Assembly: GCA_013365325.1 (NCBI GenBank)
Contig: JABVXV010000228.1
Span: 1-64,000 of the forward strand
Direction: 5' to 3'
DNA from: Dipetalonema caudispina
Lineage: Eukaryota; Nematoda; Chromadorea; Rhabditida; Onchocercidae
DNA length: 64,000 nt
Positions 12,953 through 26,200 of the stretch are shown one piece after another. How positions within the stretch are numbered: position 1 is the first letter of the stretch; each line of letters starts with the position of its first letter. The notes beneath the pieces were generated by a model. It was given only the letters and a program-made list of their open reading frames with translations. It was not told the DNA's origin and did not search any database. The translations under genes and the position numbers were made by a program.

Positions 12953-15900
12953 ATGGCATTACTTGATCCGGCTTCTATATCGTTAGGTGAAGAAGAGGAA
13001 GAGGAGGAGGAAGAAGAGCAGATATTGGATGGTGGACGTATACCAGCTGTTGGTGCTAGTGTTGTTATCGACGAACAGGATGCTTCAACCGGTCAATCTA
13101 CGTCAATAAAAGATAACCAAATTACAAGGGTATCTTCAACATTTGTTTAAAATAACATTAACTTTATCAAACGATACGACTTTAATGGAATGAATGAGTT
13201 TATTGCATTCTAAATCTCATAGCCTAAATTTACTTAATTCATTTCTGATTTACGATGTCTGACTGTCTGTATGTTGTTTTATTTGGTTAATAAAAAACTT
13301 TCCTTACAGCAGAAAGAATATATCCATCTGTTTCATTATTTTTTTGCTCTTTTTTAAACCATGATTATAGAATTGAATTATTTCTTTTGTATTATTAATT
13401 GCAATTTTCAGGAATCATCCTCCGGTACGGGCAACAATAGGGATGTTCATTATTCGAATGAATCTGCTTCTTTACGATTTGCACAACCTCATTTTATGTA
13501 TCAGATTATTCCAAAAACAAGTATGTCATCAAGTTTTTATTTTAATCGGTTTTTTTTTGTAAAAAAAAGGAAAAAGTTATTAATGAATGATCTTTTCATG
13601 ATGTAAGGGTTAGTAGTCTCTTAGATATCCTGAGTTTGGGAATGGCAGAAAAAGACAAAGCGTTCTGAAATCCTGGTTCCGATTTACGATCAATTCAGAT
13701 CTCATCTATAGGTTTCCTTTTGTAAGTAATTACTTCATTCTATTAGTTGGAAGAGTTAATTTGGAAAGATTTAAATTGTCTTGTATGCTCTCATGTTGCT
13801 TATTTATTTAAACTTCTATTATTTTTGCAGAAGCACCACCCGATATGTGTATTAACGCATCAAAAATCACTGTAAGTGATTAGTTCATTCCATTAGTTGG
13901 AAGAGTTTTATATTCTTTTAGTACTTCTCTTCTGATTTCTTTTCACGCCTGGTCTTTTTTTTGTTTTTTTCATTTCCCTCAGGTCACTGAGAAGTGGTTG
14001 ATAAGAAATATTTTGCAGGTAGACCAGATTACAGATTCGATTTATTCGGATTTCATTATTTTGATGACTGGCGGAGAAGTGATTCCACCAGCTGAAGAAC
14101 ATAGACAAATTTTAGATGCAATGGTGCAAGGAGATGATTATACTGTTCGTTCAATTTGTTATATATATATATATATATATATGTTCTTTCTTTTCGTCTC
14201 TAGAATAAGTCAAGAAAAGATTTGGTCTGAATTTTTTTCTAACTGTCACAGAAAAATACGGTTTATAGAGATACTCTTGACACAGTAGAAGTTAATATTG
14301 GAATTACTGTTTAGGTAGCATGCGACGTGGACGATGAGTTCCTTGGTCATCTCGACTACGTGATCGTTCATCTCCCTTCCATAAGACTTTTGCTAACTAG
14401 CGAACAGCGTGAACAAGTCATAGAATCTGCTGTAACACGGTTTAGAAATGACAAACATCCAATTGGTGCCTGTTTGCAGCTGTTGCAGAAAAATTACATC
14501 GGATTCCCTTCAATCATCAGAGTTGGTCAATTATTCAATTATCACAAGAATGATTTTTTAGCTTTTTAACTCCCAGTCTCGTCTATTCCTAACGGGGAAT
14601 GAAATATGTGTGGAGGTACCATATTAAAAAATATGATCCTTTCAAATTTTTTGGTGGGTGAAATTCGAGAAGACTTCCTAGAAAGATTTTTTTGGTATAC
14701 TGGTGAGCGATAATTATAATAGTATTACCTAAAGTTAAGAGTTGAATTAAATAAGAAGAAAATGGCAGACTCTATTTCAGTTACGTAATGCGCTTATGGA
14801 TTGTTTGAGTCGTTTGGTGACTTCAGGAGAGGACGACGTGGATTATGCGGTATCACGTTTGAGTGATCCTGTCACTCAAGGTTTCGCTGGTGAAGGTATG
14901 TCCAATGATTCCGTATTGCCTGGAACCAGTTCAGATTTTGCAGTTCGAAAGAAAGGTTGCTTTTCTTGTATAAAAAATTCTGATAATTTGAAGGTGATAG
15001 TTTGCGATTGCTTGTGATTGCTTATAGATCCTAGTAAGCCAATTACAAGATGGTGCAGATTTTGAGAACATTTAAACCGTTGTGCAATCATGGACTGATC
15101 TCCTGTACTGTAGCTAAAATATAATTTTTCCAATCTTATCATTTAATTCATTTGTTAAATCGTAAATAGTATAATGGTTCTTTGCAAAGGTGCGTTTGAA
15201 GAACCATATAAATTGGATTCAACTCAGTACCTCTTTGAGTAAGAGCCAAATTAACTTTCACTGTTCAGCTGCATTCCATCGTATTTTTTATTAGGAATTA
15301 CCCAAAATTTGTTGAATACGGCTATTCCGGACAATGAATATGATGTATTGGCGCAGATTCTTACCAGGAAATTAAAAATTGATGATGTTGAAAATGTTGT
15401 TCTAAGAGAAGCCATTAAGGTATTTTTGTTTTTGGGTAGAAAATAGAAAACTCAATAAAAAAATTACATATTGTAAACTCTCTTTTCTTTCCCATGATAT
15501 CTCTCTTTGCTAACTACGATCATGTTATGTTATACGACTTATCATGTTTCTTTATAGGCGCGGATGAAGGGAGGACTACTTGTTGGCGAGTACTGGTCAG
15601 AGCCGAATGAATTTCTGTCATCTGGATGGCGTATTCGATTACGTGACTCCGGAAAAATTGTTCCACGAATTAGTGAAGTTGATGATGTATTATTTTGATG
15701 ATTATATAATTACTGATGCCCATGTTTGATTTTTTTTTCAATTTTTCTTTCATATTTTTATTTGATTTTCAGATTTGGCGACGATGTTACGAAACAATGC
15801 CAGATTGTACTCAAAAGCAAATGTTAACTTACCTAGAGGAAAGATATGTGGGTATGAGTTTGAAAACAAAACAACGAACAACAACGAAAGAAATTCTGCT

Positions 15901-18900
15901 GAAAGGCTCACGAGTGCAATTTCCTAGCAGACCACGCTGTATTGGGAGCAAACCTATGCAATACGTTCAGGTTTGTCAACTTTCTGTTTTAATTTTGTGC
16001 AAATTTTTTATTTTTTGGGGAATACTCTCACTATAACTTCTTTAATATGCAACCATACCAAATCCATTTATGTCTGATTGCTTCCTTCATTTGCAATCAA
16101 TTACTTCTTAGTGCAGTTTTCCAAATGACTTAATTTTTTGAAATCTCAAATGATTTATTTTTAATTATTCAATGATTAAGATCGATATGGTTGAAATGGA
16201 ATGTTCGGAGTACGGAGATCGATGTTATACCATGGCGTTAATTGTAACTGATCTTTATTCGCATTTTGTATTTGGTAGAGCATTAGCCGAAGCACCAGAC
16301 ACTTCATTACTTGTCCGACATTTAATGGATATTTTTGGAGCTTTTGCTCCACCGGGTAAGCATATTTCTGAGAAGTGGTTTTTTCTCTTTTTTTATTCTC
16401 TGACTTTTCCGATTGTAGTGATATATTTTTGCATTTATGATATAAATTAAATGCATTGTGCTGAAATAAATTTCAATTTTAGAAGCTTATCGAACTTACA
16501 CAAATGATGAAGTGATTGGACTTGTTATGTTAGATATCGAGAAATTGTTCAAAATTGAAATTAAAAACATCGGACACGGTGTAAGTAGCTATGGTTTGTA
16601 TGATATCACACTTTTGCCGTTAATGGTAAAAGGTTTTTTCTTTTGTGGAAAATGCCTTTTACTTCTACCTAAAGTATAATGAGAGAATTTCACTATCACA
16701 TCAATTCCGAAAATATGAATTTTTTTTGAAGGAAAATAGATCTGTTTATGGTTCATATCCAGTAAAATTTTTGATCACTCCTATTTTAGGTGATGAATCA
16801 TGCTAATCTGTGTGATAGTATGTATAAGCGTGCAGCCGAAGAACTTGGTGGCCGTGAACGTTGGGTTGAAGCACTTCCGTTTGCGGTCATTGATTATAAT
16901 CAGACTCCGGTGAAATGTTTCGGTGATCTTCGGATTTCACCGTTTGAGGTAATATTTTGGTGTCCTGTTAAATTTGCGAGAAAAACTAAAAAAAGAGGAG
17001 GGGAAAGCTTACATATAAATAGTCGTTTATTTAGATTATGTTTGGTCGAAGGCCTTGGCGAAATCATAGTATTCCACCGTGGGTACGCGGTGCTTTATAT
17101 GGTGAAAATGTTAATGAAACGGAAGGTTTGTGATAAATCTACGATGATTTATACATTTCTTACATTTTCCTATCTTTCACTGATTGTTTAGCTAGGGAAT
17201 GAAGTTGAATAAATGGTTAAACATTTGATAGTATGAATCTTCTCTGAAAGGTTGATACTGGTGCTTGGGGTATAGAGAATAGGAACGCTTTTCTGATCCA
17301 CTAACTGAAAAGGTAGGATATATGTTTGAAAGTGAAATTCTGCATTTACGACCCGTTTTTTTGAATTTAATTTAAATGAATGTGATAGTTATTTTTTATA
17401 TTTATTGTGCTCAAGTTTAGGATATGTGGAAGAAAATCGTGTGGAAAGTATAAGTGGTGCAACGGTAAGCTAATTGTCTTGTTTTTTTAATTAATAACTT
17501 TATAATTAAGTCATATAAGTTGTTTCTTATAAGTTAGTCTCATTACTTTAGACTGATCACTTTATTTCTGTATTTAGTTTTGCCTTATTTCATTCAGTTA
17601 AGGCTTACAAAAGTCCTTTGATTTAAGCTATATCATCAAGAAAAGGCATTATTCAGAAATAAATACGGAAATAGATAACTTTACATTTTCGTTTTTGTGA
17701 AATGCAGGAAATGTGTATGATACGTTCAACTCCTCTTCCACGACGACCTGAAGTTGAAGAAAGATTAGCCAACGTCTACTTAAGCGAAGTATCTAGTAAT
17801 CGTGCTAAAATTTCTTGTATACTTGGCCGCTATCCGGCAAAATTCAATGATGCAGGTCATGTTGTCGATCCGGGTACTGGTTATCTGTATGAAGTCGGTG
17901 ATTGTGTGTATGTAAGTTTTTGATTGTTGTGTGTCGTGGTATTATATACTGTTATGTAGCATTAGCTTCATGGTTCCCGTTTACTTCTTATTCTTTCGTG
18001 TTGTTTCTTTGAAAAAGTAATTATTGAATTTATTGCAGCTTCGAAACTTTGAGCAAGAAGAAACATACACAGATCGTCCAAAAAGGCGTCACAATGAGTC
18101 ACGTTATTATCGGGCAAGTATTGTTGAAGTGGATTATGAGAATCCAGATTTTATGTACAAAGTATGCTACTGGGATGATATCATTGATGTCGATCATCTT
18201 CCACCGAACCAATGGCCTGGTGAAGGTTAATTTTACTTCTTTTGATTCTTTGAAGTACAATAAAGAGATGTCATTAATTATGGTGATTGGTGCATTATGG
18301 GGTTAATTTTGACCCATGAACTCACATTCTAGATAAATAGTATTTCTTCAATTCACCATCTTTCGTAATCTGATGAAAAGTTTTGATGTTTTTATCAATT
18401 CTGCTTGTTTAAAACTGGTTTCAGTCGAATAAATTGAATGTTTTAGGCTCTTTATTGGCTTGGGTTTCACCCTACGATATCGCTCCTTCAACTACGGATC
18501 TTGCAAGGCGTAGGAATGTTGGTGTGTTATTATCCTTATTTCTTATTGTAATGAATTCGTTCTAACAATTTGAAATTGCATTTTCATTTTGCTTAAAAAT
18601 AGAGACAGTAGATACTTCGGATCAATTTGCAAAAAAAAAAAAAGAAAAAAAAAGAGAAAAAATTTTGAAACTACAGTTATACTTTTCCTTTTGTATTTTA
18701 AACAAAGGATTACTTGCAGTAAGGCGCCGAGAATTGGAATTTCAATGCAAATGTGGCTATGATTTCTGCGAGTTAGTTTATAATCAAAATTGCCCATATA
18801 AATTGTCGCAAGCTTGTTGTCAGCGACTGAAAATGAATTGTCCTTATCATTCTCGCTTAAAGGCGCCACCACTACCACGTGAAATGCCGATGTCACGGCT

Positions 18901-21242
18901 AAAGGTTAGTTTGTTTTCATAATTGGTTGTCAGATTAAGTTTTTCTTCCAAATGGCATCTATCGTTAACAGTGTCAGAGTTCCTGAAATTTTTTAAAATG
19001 ATTTTATTTCTTTCCAGAATTCAACTGCACCTGTACTTAAATTGGCAGTAAGCGGGGAACGAAGGTACGGGTTTTCTTTTATCATTCAAGATTGTATTTT
19101 GTGGGGACTTTGTGGTCATTTACTGCAAGACTTTTTTGTTGAAATGTGCTCCCAGAATATCAGTCATCCTTATATATGTTTCCAAAAGAAATTTACGCTA
19201 TGGGGTGTTAAAACACTTTATTTCATTTCTTGTTCTTTACGCTTATCAATAATAAATTACAATTTAGTTATGATTTTAGATTGCTTGCGATACCAAGAAG
19301 AATGAAATCTGAAGTCGATCATTCAAGCTCTCGCTGGGTTTTCCAAGGTCCGTTTTAAAACACCAAATATTAATGTATTTTTGCACATTCATCGCGGTCA
19401 AAATTTATTTTGCACATTGCAGGAGGTCGTTATATCGAACTCTTTCCAAGTTTATCAAACGTAACTTCATTACAAGGACGAGAAAACCAGCAGAGTAATG
19501 TACACTTCGATTATGATGTTGGAGCATTTTCAAATAAAAGGAGGCGATTGCAGGTGACTTGTAATGTATTGTCGTATTAGTTTACTTTTGTAGACATGAT
19601 ATTGTGTATATCGAAATATTGGAATTCTTCAAAACTTTAAAACTTCACATCACATTCAAATTTGAATCCCATTATGCATTTGTAGGTTCAATATGGTAAC
19701 GCTTGCTATTCAAATTTTGTTTATGATGGGAATTCAGTGATTCCGGTTAGTTATGTCACTTACATCTTTTAGGCCTTCGTGTTTACCGTAAATTTGTTGT
19801 TTACTTAGTTTCGATGATCGATTCTATTTTCTGATATTTCCAGAGGCTTCCGGCTGAACGCTCATATGGATATCAAACAGTGGAACTCTATGAACCGAAA
19901 GGTTTCCAATTTCAATTTTTCTTCACACTTATTGTTTGATTAGAAATGTCGAAAATAGATGGCGCATGACAAATAAATAGACCTGATATCAATGAGAGTC
20001 TTAGTAACACTGTGTGAGTCGTTTTGGAATTCCTACAATCTTGATACACAATATCAATCCTACAATCTTGATGACTTCTGGCAGCATATGGGAAGTTTGC
20101 TATTGAAATTGTTGTCGAATTGTGACTTTACATGAATATGAAGTATAATTGTTCGATTTTCGGCATTTTTTTTTTTCTTATGTGACATTCTGAAGATCAT
20201 CTTTTTGTAAATTTGAACTTGGAAAAATCAGAATTATTATTCATTGATGGATGACCTCATCAGTGGAAATATCGAAGGATGATGAATTTTTTCAAAAAAG
20301 TTCAAATTTTTTTTTTTTTTTTCATAATCTAATTAGTTTCAACAATTTTTCTGCCAGAATTATTTGTGCAATAATTCCTTAACATATTCCCTAAAAAGTA
20401 TTGCTTCATCTCTTTCTTCTTTTTCTTGACGTTAGTGCTGCTTCATGCTGACAACAAATTTCGTGCTTTTATCAGGCCTGGAATTCATATTAGTACGATT
20501 TCAGATAATTTAATGATTTCAAACCCCCACGAACTAGAAGGATTGGACGTGGACGATGAAACCATCGACGTTGCTTCAAATGGACAAGGTGCCTCTCTTT
20601 CCGAGGTTATTTGTTTTATTTTTTTGCTATTTTTTTTTCGAAAACATTCAGCAAGTGATTTTGTTGAAAATTTCCAAAGTAATCGGTGTGCCTTAGGTTG
20701 CGAACCAACCGGTATTTCTGACTCGAGATGATTCAAAAACGACAGTAGAAGCTGGAAGTGGTAAAATGTCGAAAATTCAGCAAAGTCCTTTACAAGTATG
20801 TTTCTGCTAGCTTTGAATATTTTCTAAATATTTGAAAACTATCTTAACAAGGCTGCTTTAAATTGATTTATCATGATATATAGTATATAGTATTTGCGAA
20901 AGTAGTAAAATGTTCTCACACCTTATTCTTTTTCTTATCAGTTTGTCACCATAATTTTTTCCCTTGCTCAGATACTGCAGCTTTCTGTCACATTGCTTAT
21001 GATATATGGGAAAGAAGATTAGAATAGCATGATTAAGTCCACATTTTCCTAGAATTTATGTGCAATATCCTCTACAATATCCTCAAGAAAAATTATTAAA
21101 ATTTTCCTGGTTGATAGCAGATTCTTCCCAACATCAGTTTAAAAAAAGTTAGCCGTGCTTTCGAACATTTCAGGCAGAAGTTCTATCAATGAGAAGTACA
21201 AAACGTATATCTGCACCTCCACAACGTCTAAGTCCCACATAG
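12953..21242 (+). CDS. Domesticated retroelement-type integrase protein (26 exons)
   Basis: Exons, all phase-consistent: 12953-13129, 13412-13520, 13831-13871, 13983-14144, 14315-14521, 14781-14955, 15295-15419, 15558-15686, 15773-15970, 16181-16355, 16483-16580, 16790-16948, 17035-17125, 17421-17464, 17708-17911, 18039-18225, 18447-18521, 18720-18904, 19018-19064, 19280-19347, 19423-19553, 19686-19745, 19844-19901, 20436-20605, 20697-20795, 21174-21242; about 1080 residues. An acidic N-terminus (residues 13-22) precedes a helical region. The integrase-like core starts near residue 442 (IDMVEM, then ALIVTDLYSHFVFGRAL) and includes HANLCDSMYKRAAEEL, WVEALPFAVIDYNQTP and SPFE.MFGRRPW, the usual layout of Ty3/retroviral-type integrases. 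D443 is kept, but the motif expected to hold the catalytic Glu reads GVMNHAN. An SH3-like part (VGDCVYLRNF, YRASIVEVDY) and a Cys cluster follow. Resembles host GIN1/KRBA2-type integrase genes. Function unknown; probably non-catalytic. Confidence 0.75.
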
Positions 21243-22903
21243 ATTTTTCCATCAAATTTGGAATTTTCATATTTTTGTCAAATAGTACATGATATCATAT
21301 TAATTGGGCATGATCAATTTTTGTCGAATCTTATCTTCTTTTTATGCTTAACTCATACAATGATCTAAGCATAGTGGAACAAGGAAAGTCTTCCTGAAAA
21401 TCTGCTTAAATGACCTTGGGTATCAAGTAAAAAAGTCATTCTTATCTTCGATGCATGGAGATTAATCGAATTGTTTCACTTATTGTGACTTAGTTTCACT
21501 GTTATCGGTCAAAAATGATGCAATGAGGATAGATCAGACATTATTTTGGTGATATTATTCAAATTATCGCTTAATTTTCTAACTGCTCTATTTATGAATG
21601 ACTTTATTTTTTCTTTGTCAGGTGGTGATAATTTTGGATAATTAATATGAATCTGGCTTCATGCATCGAAAAAAAAAAACAGTCTTACCTTCGATACCTA
21701 ATTTGAAAACACCAGTACAAGTTTAATTTCGGGATATGTCGAAGTGTATGTTAAGAATGGCTCTGTATTTTTTTTTTTCGTTCAAATCAAAATACATGGG
21801 CTGCTTTGAAATCCTAATTATATCTTGATTTGAACAAAAATAGTATAATTTTTTATAAAACCTTTTAATTGTTCTACATCATTTATTTCCTAGATGATAT
21901 CGTATGAATTATGCTAATTTTGAATCCACTCTTCAATTGCATTTTATCACTGTAGTAAATCTTACTTTTCTATTATTTCAAAATCATTCTCATGCCTAAC
22001 TTCCTACTCTTATCCCGATATTCGTATCGAAATTATTGATATGTTATAACCATATATACTTTCAGTTGTTACCCTCTTCCAAAGTATTGTAATTTCACTC
22101 ATAAATGTTTGATCGCCAGTTGTAATTATTATGCACTTAATTTTGTACTTTGATTGGTATTTTTATGATGGGAAGAATGAATGTATTTGCCTGATTGAGC
22201 AATAATAAAGCATAAAAGGAGGACGATTGATGCCGACAATCAGAATTTTGGTGAAATCAATCACTTGACGTACATGGATATGGATGCTTTAAAGGATTAT
22301 CTGTATCGCGTGAATATATCGAAATTTTCATCCAAATTCGTGAATATTTACATGCAATACTTTACTATCATAAACAATGATTTAGAATAATGATAAAATG
22401 AGGAAGCAGAATATCTTGAGAAGTTTTTTTCGTTTTTTTTTCTTTTTTCTAAATCTATAAAACTGTAAAACATAGATTTCATCGAAGTAATTAATTTAAA
22501 AAACTGAATGCATTCAATTGGTTATGGTAGATTTTTACAATTTTGCGAAAAAAAAAAAAAAGCATGAAAGTATAATCCGAATATCCTACAATACCATCGT
22601 AATATGATTTGATAAATCTGTTTAAGCTAATTAAATGGAACATACCAAATCTTTTATCAAAGAAGTATTCCGACTCAGAAGATATTACTGTATCATAAAT
22701 GTCGGTTAACAGTGTTTTCTTATCACTTCAACAACTTTATGTCGAATTGTAAGAATGAAATGACAGGGATATGAAAGCAAAAAATAAGTCAAAGAAAAAC
22801 ATAAATTATTTAATTTTGTTTATCTTTACCTAATTTTTCCGTCTAATTTGCAATTTAAACTTCCACAATTTCTTACTTTAATTATTTCGTACTACAACTC
22901 ATT
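21243..22903. other. Non-coding region after the integrase-derived gene
   Basis: Contains the presumed 3' untranslated region. An AATAAAG signal occurs near 22203. No exon is recognised. Confidence 0.5.
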
Positions 22904-23231
22904 GATTTATCCATTACAGTATGAGAAAGGAATAGATTCTGTTACAGTATGAGAAGAAAATAGATTCTGAAGGCATGTTTGTTTTGATTTATCCATTACA
23001 GTATGAGAAAGGAATAGATTCTGTTACAGTATGAGAAGAAAATAGATTCTGAAGGCATGTTTGTTCTGATTTATCCGTTACAGTATGAGAAAGGAATAGA
23101 TTCTGTTACAGTATGAGAAGAAAATAGATTCTGAAGGCATGTTTGTTTTGATTTATCCGTTACAGTATGAGAAAGGAATAGATTCTGTTACAGTATGAGA
23201 AGAAAATAGATTCTGAAGGCATGTTTGTTTT
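22904..23231. repeat. 82-bp tandem repeat, four copies
   Basis: Units start at 22904, 22986, 23068 and 23150, each 82 bp with at most a few differences (for example ATCCA versus ATCCG). Each unit is itself composite: two 28-bp halves of the form TTACAGTATGAGAA..ATAGATTCTG, then a 26-bp linker containing AAGGCATGTTTGTT. Confidence 0.95.
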
Positions 23232-26200
23232 GATTTCTTCGTTCAAATCAGAAAAATGATCAATGTATTAATATAGCTAAGTAATCCATCATAATAAAAA
23301 AAAAAAAAGAAAAAAAAGTTTGAATTTCATAAATTGTTTTATCGCTAAGTAATAAGTAATTTATCAATTTCTATATGATATGAAATAAATGAATCAATTT
23401 CCATTATATTCCTTCTAATTCTTACATATATGAATTCATATACTCATCCCTTTTATTCTTTCATTCATACTGTCACTTCATTAATTATATTTTTTTTTTT
23501 TACTCAATAGATTTTCATCAAACAAATTATTCAAATTATTAATTTATACTTAATCATTTCGTATGGTTATTAACAAAATTCAAATGATGAAGAAATCACT
23601 CAACAATAGCAAATATTTAATTGCAATTGTAAATGTAATTTGATGATGAAAGAGTGAATAAATTTAAATTGCTATTTGGAAATGAAAAAGAATTTTGATT
23701 TTTATCATAATGACAATCTTTTATGATCATTTATGATGAGCGAAAAATATTTTATCCCTAATGATACCATACATTTTAAAACATTTTTTTATTACAATTA
23801 AAATCATCATTTTCTTTCTCTCCTTCCCTTTTTTTTTTCCCCTCTCTCTCTCTCTCTCTCTCTCCCTCTCTCTCCACCGATCTCTTTTAATTTCTCTGAG
23901 AAACCAAATGGTGGGGGAGGGGGAGAAAAAAAAAAAAGGAATACAATAATGGATACTATCATGGAGACAGCTGCGACGGATTTGCATTACGAAACATCGC
24001 CTTAGCTATATTCCTTCCTAATACTCTCTTTTCTGCTTCATCGATAATAAATAAGTGCAATTAGTCTGAATCCAATATGTAAATTTTTTGTTGTAGACTT
24101 AGGCTCATTTTTTTTTTGATTATTTTTACATTTTTACATATCCATTTATGATGTTTTGATACGATAACAAGTAATCATAAACTTGAATTTTGAAAAAATT
24201 TTTGAATTTATTAATTGAAAAAATGCGTAGAAAAAAAAAGCAAAAAAGATATGATGACGATAAGAAAGGAAGCTAAAGAATAGATTTGGCTTTATAAAGC
24301 TAATAATAAGAAGTTGAATTAGCTAAAATATTTTATTTCATCTTGTGAAATATATTTTAGCAGCTAAACTTCAACAAGTATAACAAGCACTATAAATGCA
24401 TGCAAATTTTGGCCAAAATAAGATTGTCTCAAATAAAAATTTGAATGAGTAAATTGAAATAAATTTTGAAAAATTTTGCAAACTTTCAAATATAATTTCA
24501 TTTAATTTCATTTCATACTGATCATGATGAGATTGGAAATTAACTTTCGTTAATGTATGGCAGCTGTATTTCTTAGCCTAATTATATGCTATCATAAGAA
24601 TATCGAAAATTACCGTTTGTTCGGGATCAAAGATATTGTAACTATTAATTAAACACACACTTCTCTTAATGGACCGTGAAATTTTATCTCTAAGAGTCTG
24701 TTGAAGATGTTATTTCCAAAGTGATTTAAATGTAATTTTAATTAAATTTTGTTACAGTTGAAAGATATTTTGAAATTGAAAGTGTTGTATAAATATACAG
24801 TAATCCTAACACTTCTATTACTCTCAAATAGCTAATAACTTAATAACTTTAATTAAATTTTTGAAATTAACAATGTTACATAATATATACAAGAACTTCA
24901 GTACTTATATTATTCTCAAAAAAATATGTACTTCACATATTAAATGATATCATATGTAAAATATTTGTTCTCTATTTGTGTAATAATTGAATAGATCACT
25001 AAAATTTACTACCATTTTAATTGTAAAATTTTAAGACTTAAATTTGATTTAGCAAAAAATAAAATCATTTAATAAGGAATTAAATTAAGAATGACGATGA
25101 TAAATAAATATCATAAAAAGAAGGGTTACATACCACTATGTTGTTCTATTTAAAGGAAGCTTAAAAAATGTATACTTATTAGGATTTATTAATAAGTGGA
25201 TCATTCTAATTATATTTAAAGTATCCCCTTCAATCTTTTCGTATAGTTATCATTTGCATAAGTAATAAGAGGTGAAGTAGTATAAGTTGGAGAAGAAGTT
25301 CAGCGAATAGTAATAGTACTCAAATATTATTAATCCAATTTTGATATCTTCATAGTTTTCCTTTCTCTCTCTCTCTCTCTATGTTAAACGTTTATCTGAA
25401 AAGGAAACAGTATAGAATAAATAAATCATTCTCACCTAAGTTCATCGTCTTTTGATTGACCTCAAACATGTATGAACAAATAACAATTGTCAACTTTATG
25501 ATCAACCTTTTGACCTCAAATATTTGCATTGCTTGGAATGACAAATGTTGAAATTAATTAATGTTCTTTTTGCAAGTGTTATTTCGTTCAATTATTGCAA
25601 TATTTTTGCGAAAAATTTAGCGTAGCAAATAATTCACAAAATTTTGAATAAAAAGTCAGGAAATTTTTTGATGCTAATAAATTTCTTAATTTGTAACGCC
25701 ATAAATTATTGTAGTCTCGTAAAAATCAGATTAATCTAATTTCATTTTCAGTATTCCATTACTGCATGCTTCAATTCGAGAATGCGAAAATTTCTTGTTT
25801 ACACTATAATTACCTAAAATTTTGTTGATATATTGAAATTCAATTTTGTTGATATATGTTTACGAACAAATTCAAATTTAAAAAAAAAAAAAAAAATTTC
25901 TATAATTAAAGATTACGTCCCTTCTTTTTCGGTTTTACCTATCATTCTTCCTCCTTGATCATTTCATTAAGGTAACATATTATACATTACAAATCGAAAT
26001 ATATTATCCATAAGATAGTACCATCCATTAGACTAATGAATTTTTTTTTTTTTTTCTTGAATACTAAGAAGCTAAGCATTTCCATTTTATAATGATGAAA
26101 TAAATCCTAAACCGACTTACTTCTTCACTAGAAATATTCTTTCAAATATTAAAGCATAAATTTAAAAATGAATTAAAGATCGAAGATAATAAAGTACGAA

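Noticed and set aside
12953..21242. Intact retrovirus-like or LTR element
   Set aside because: No terminal repeats, reverse transcriptase, protease or gag seen; the integrase part is spread over many introns in a larger cellular gene.
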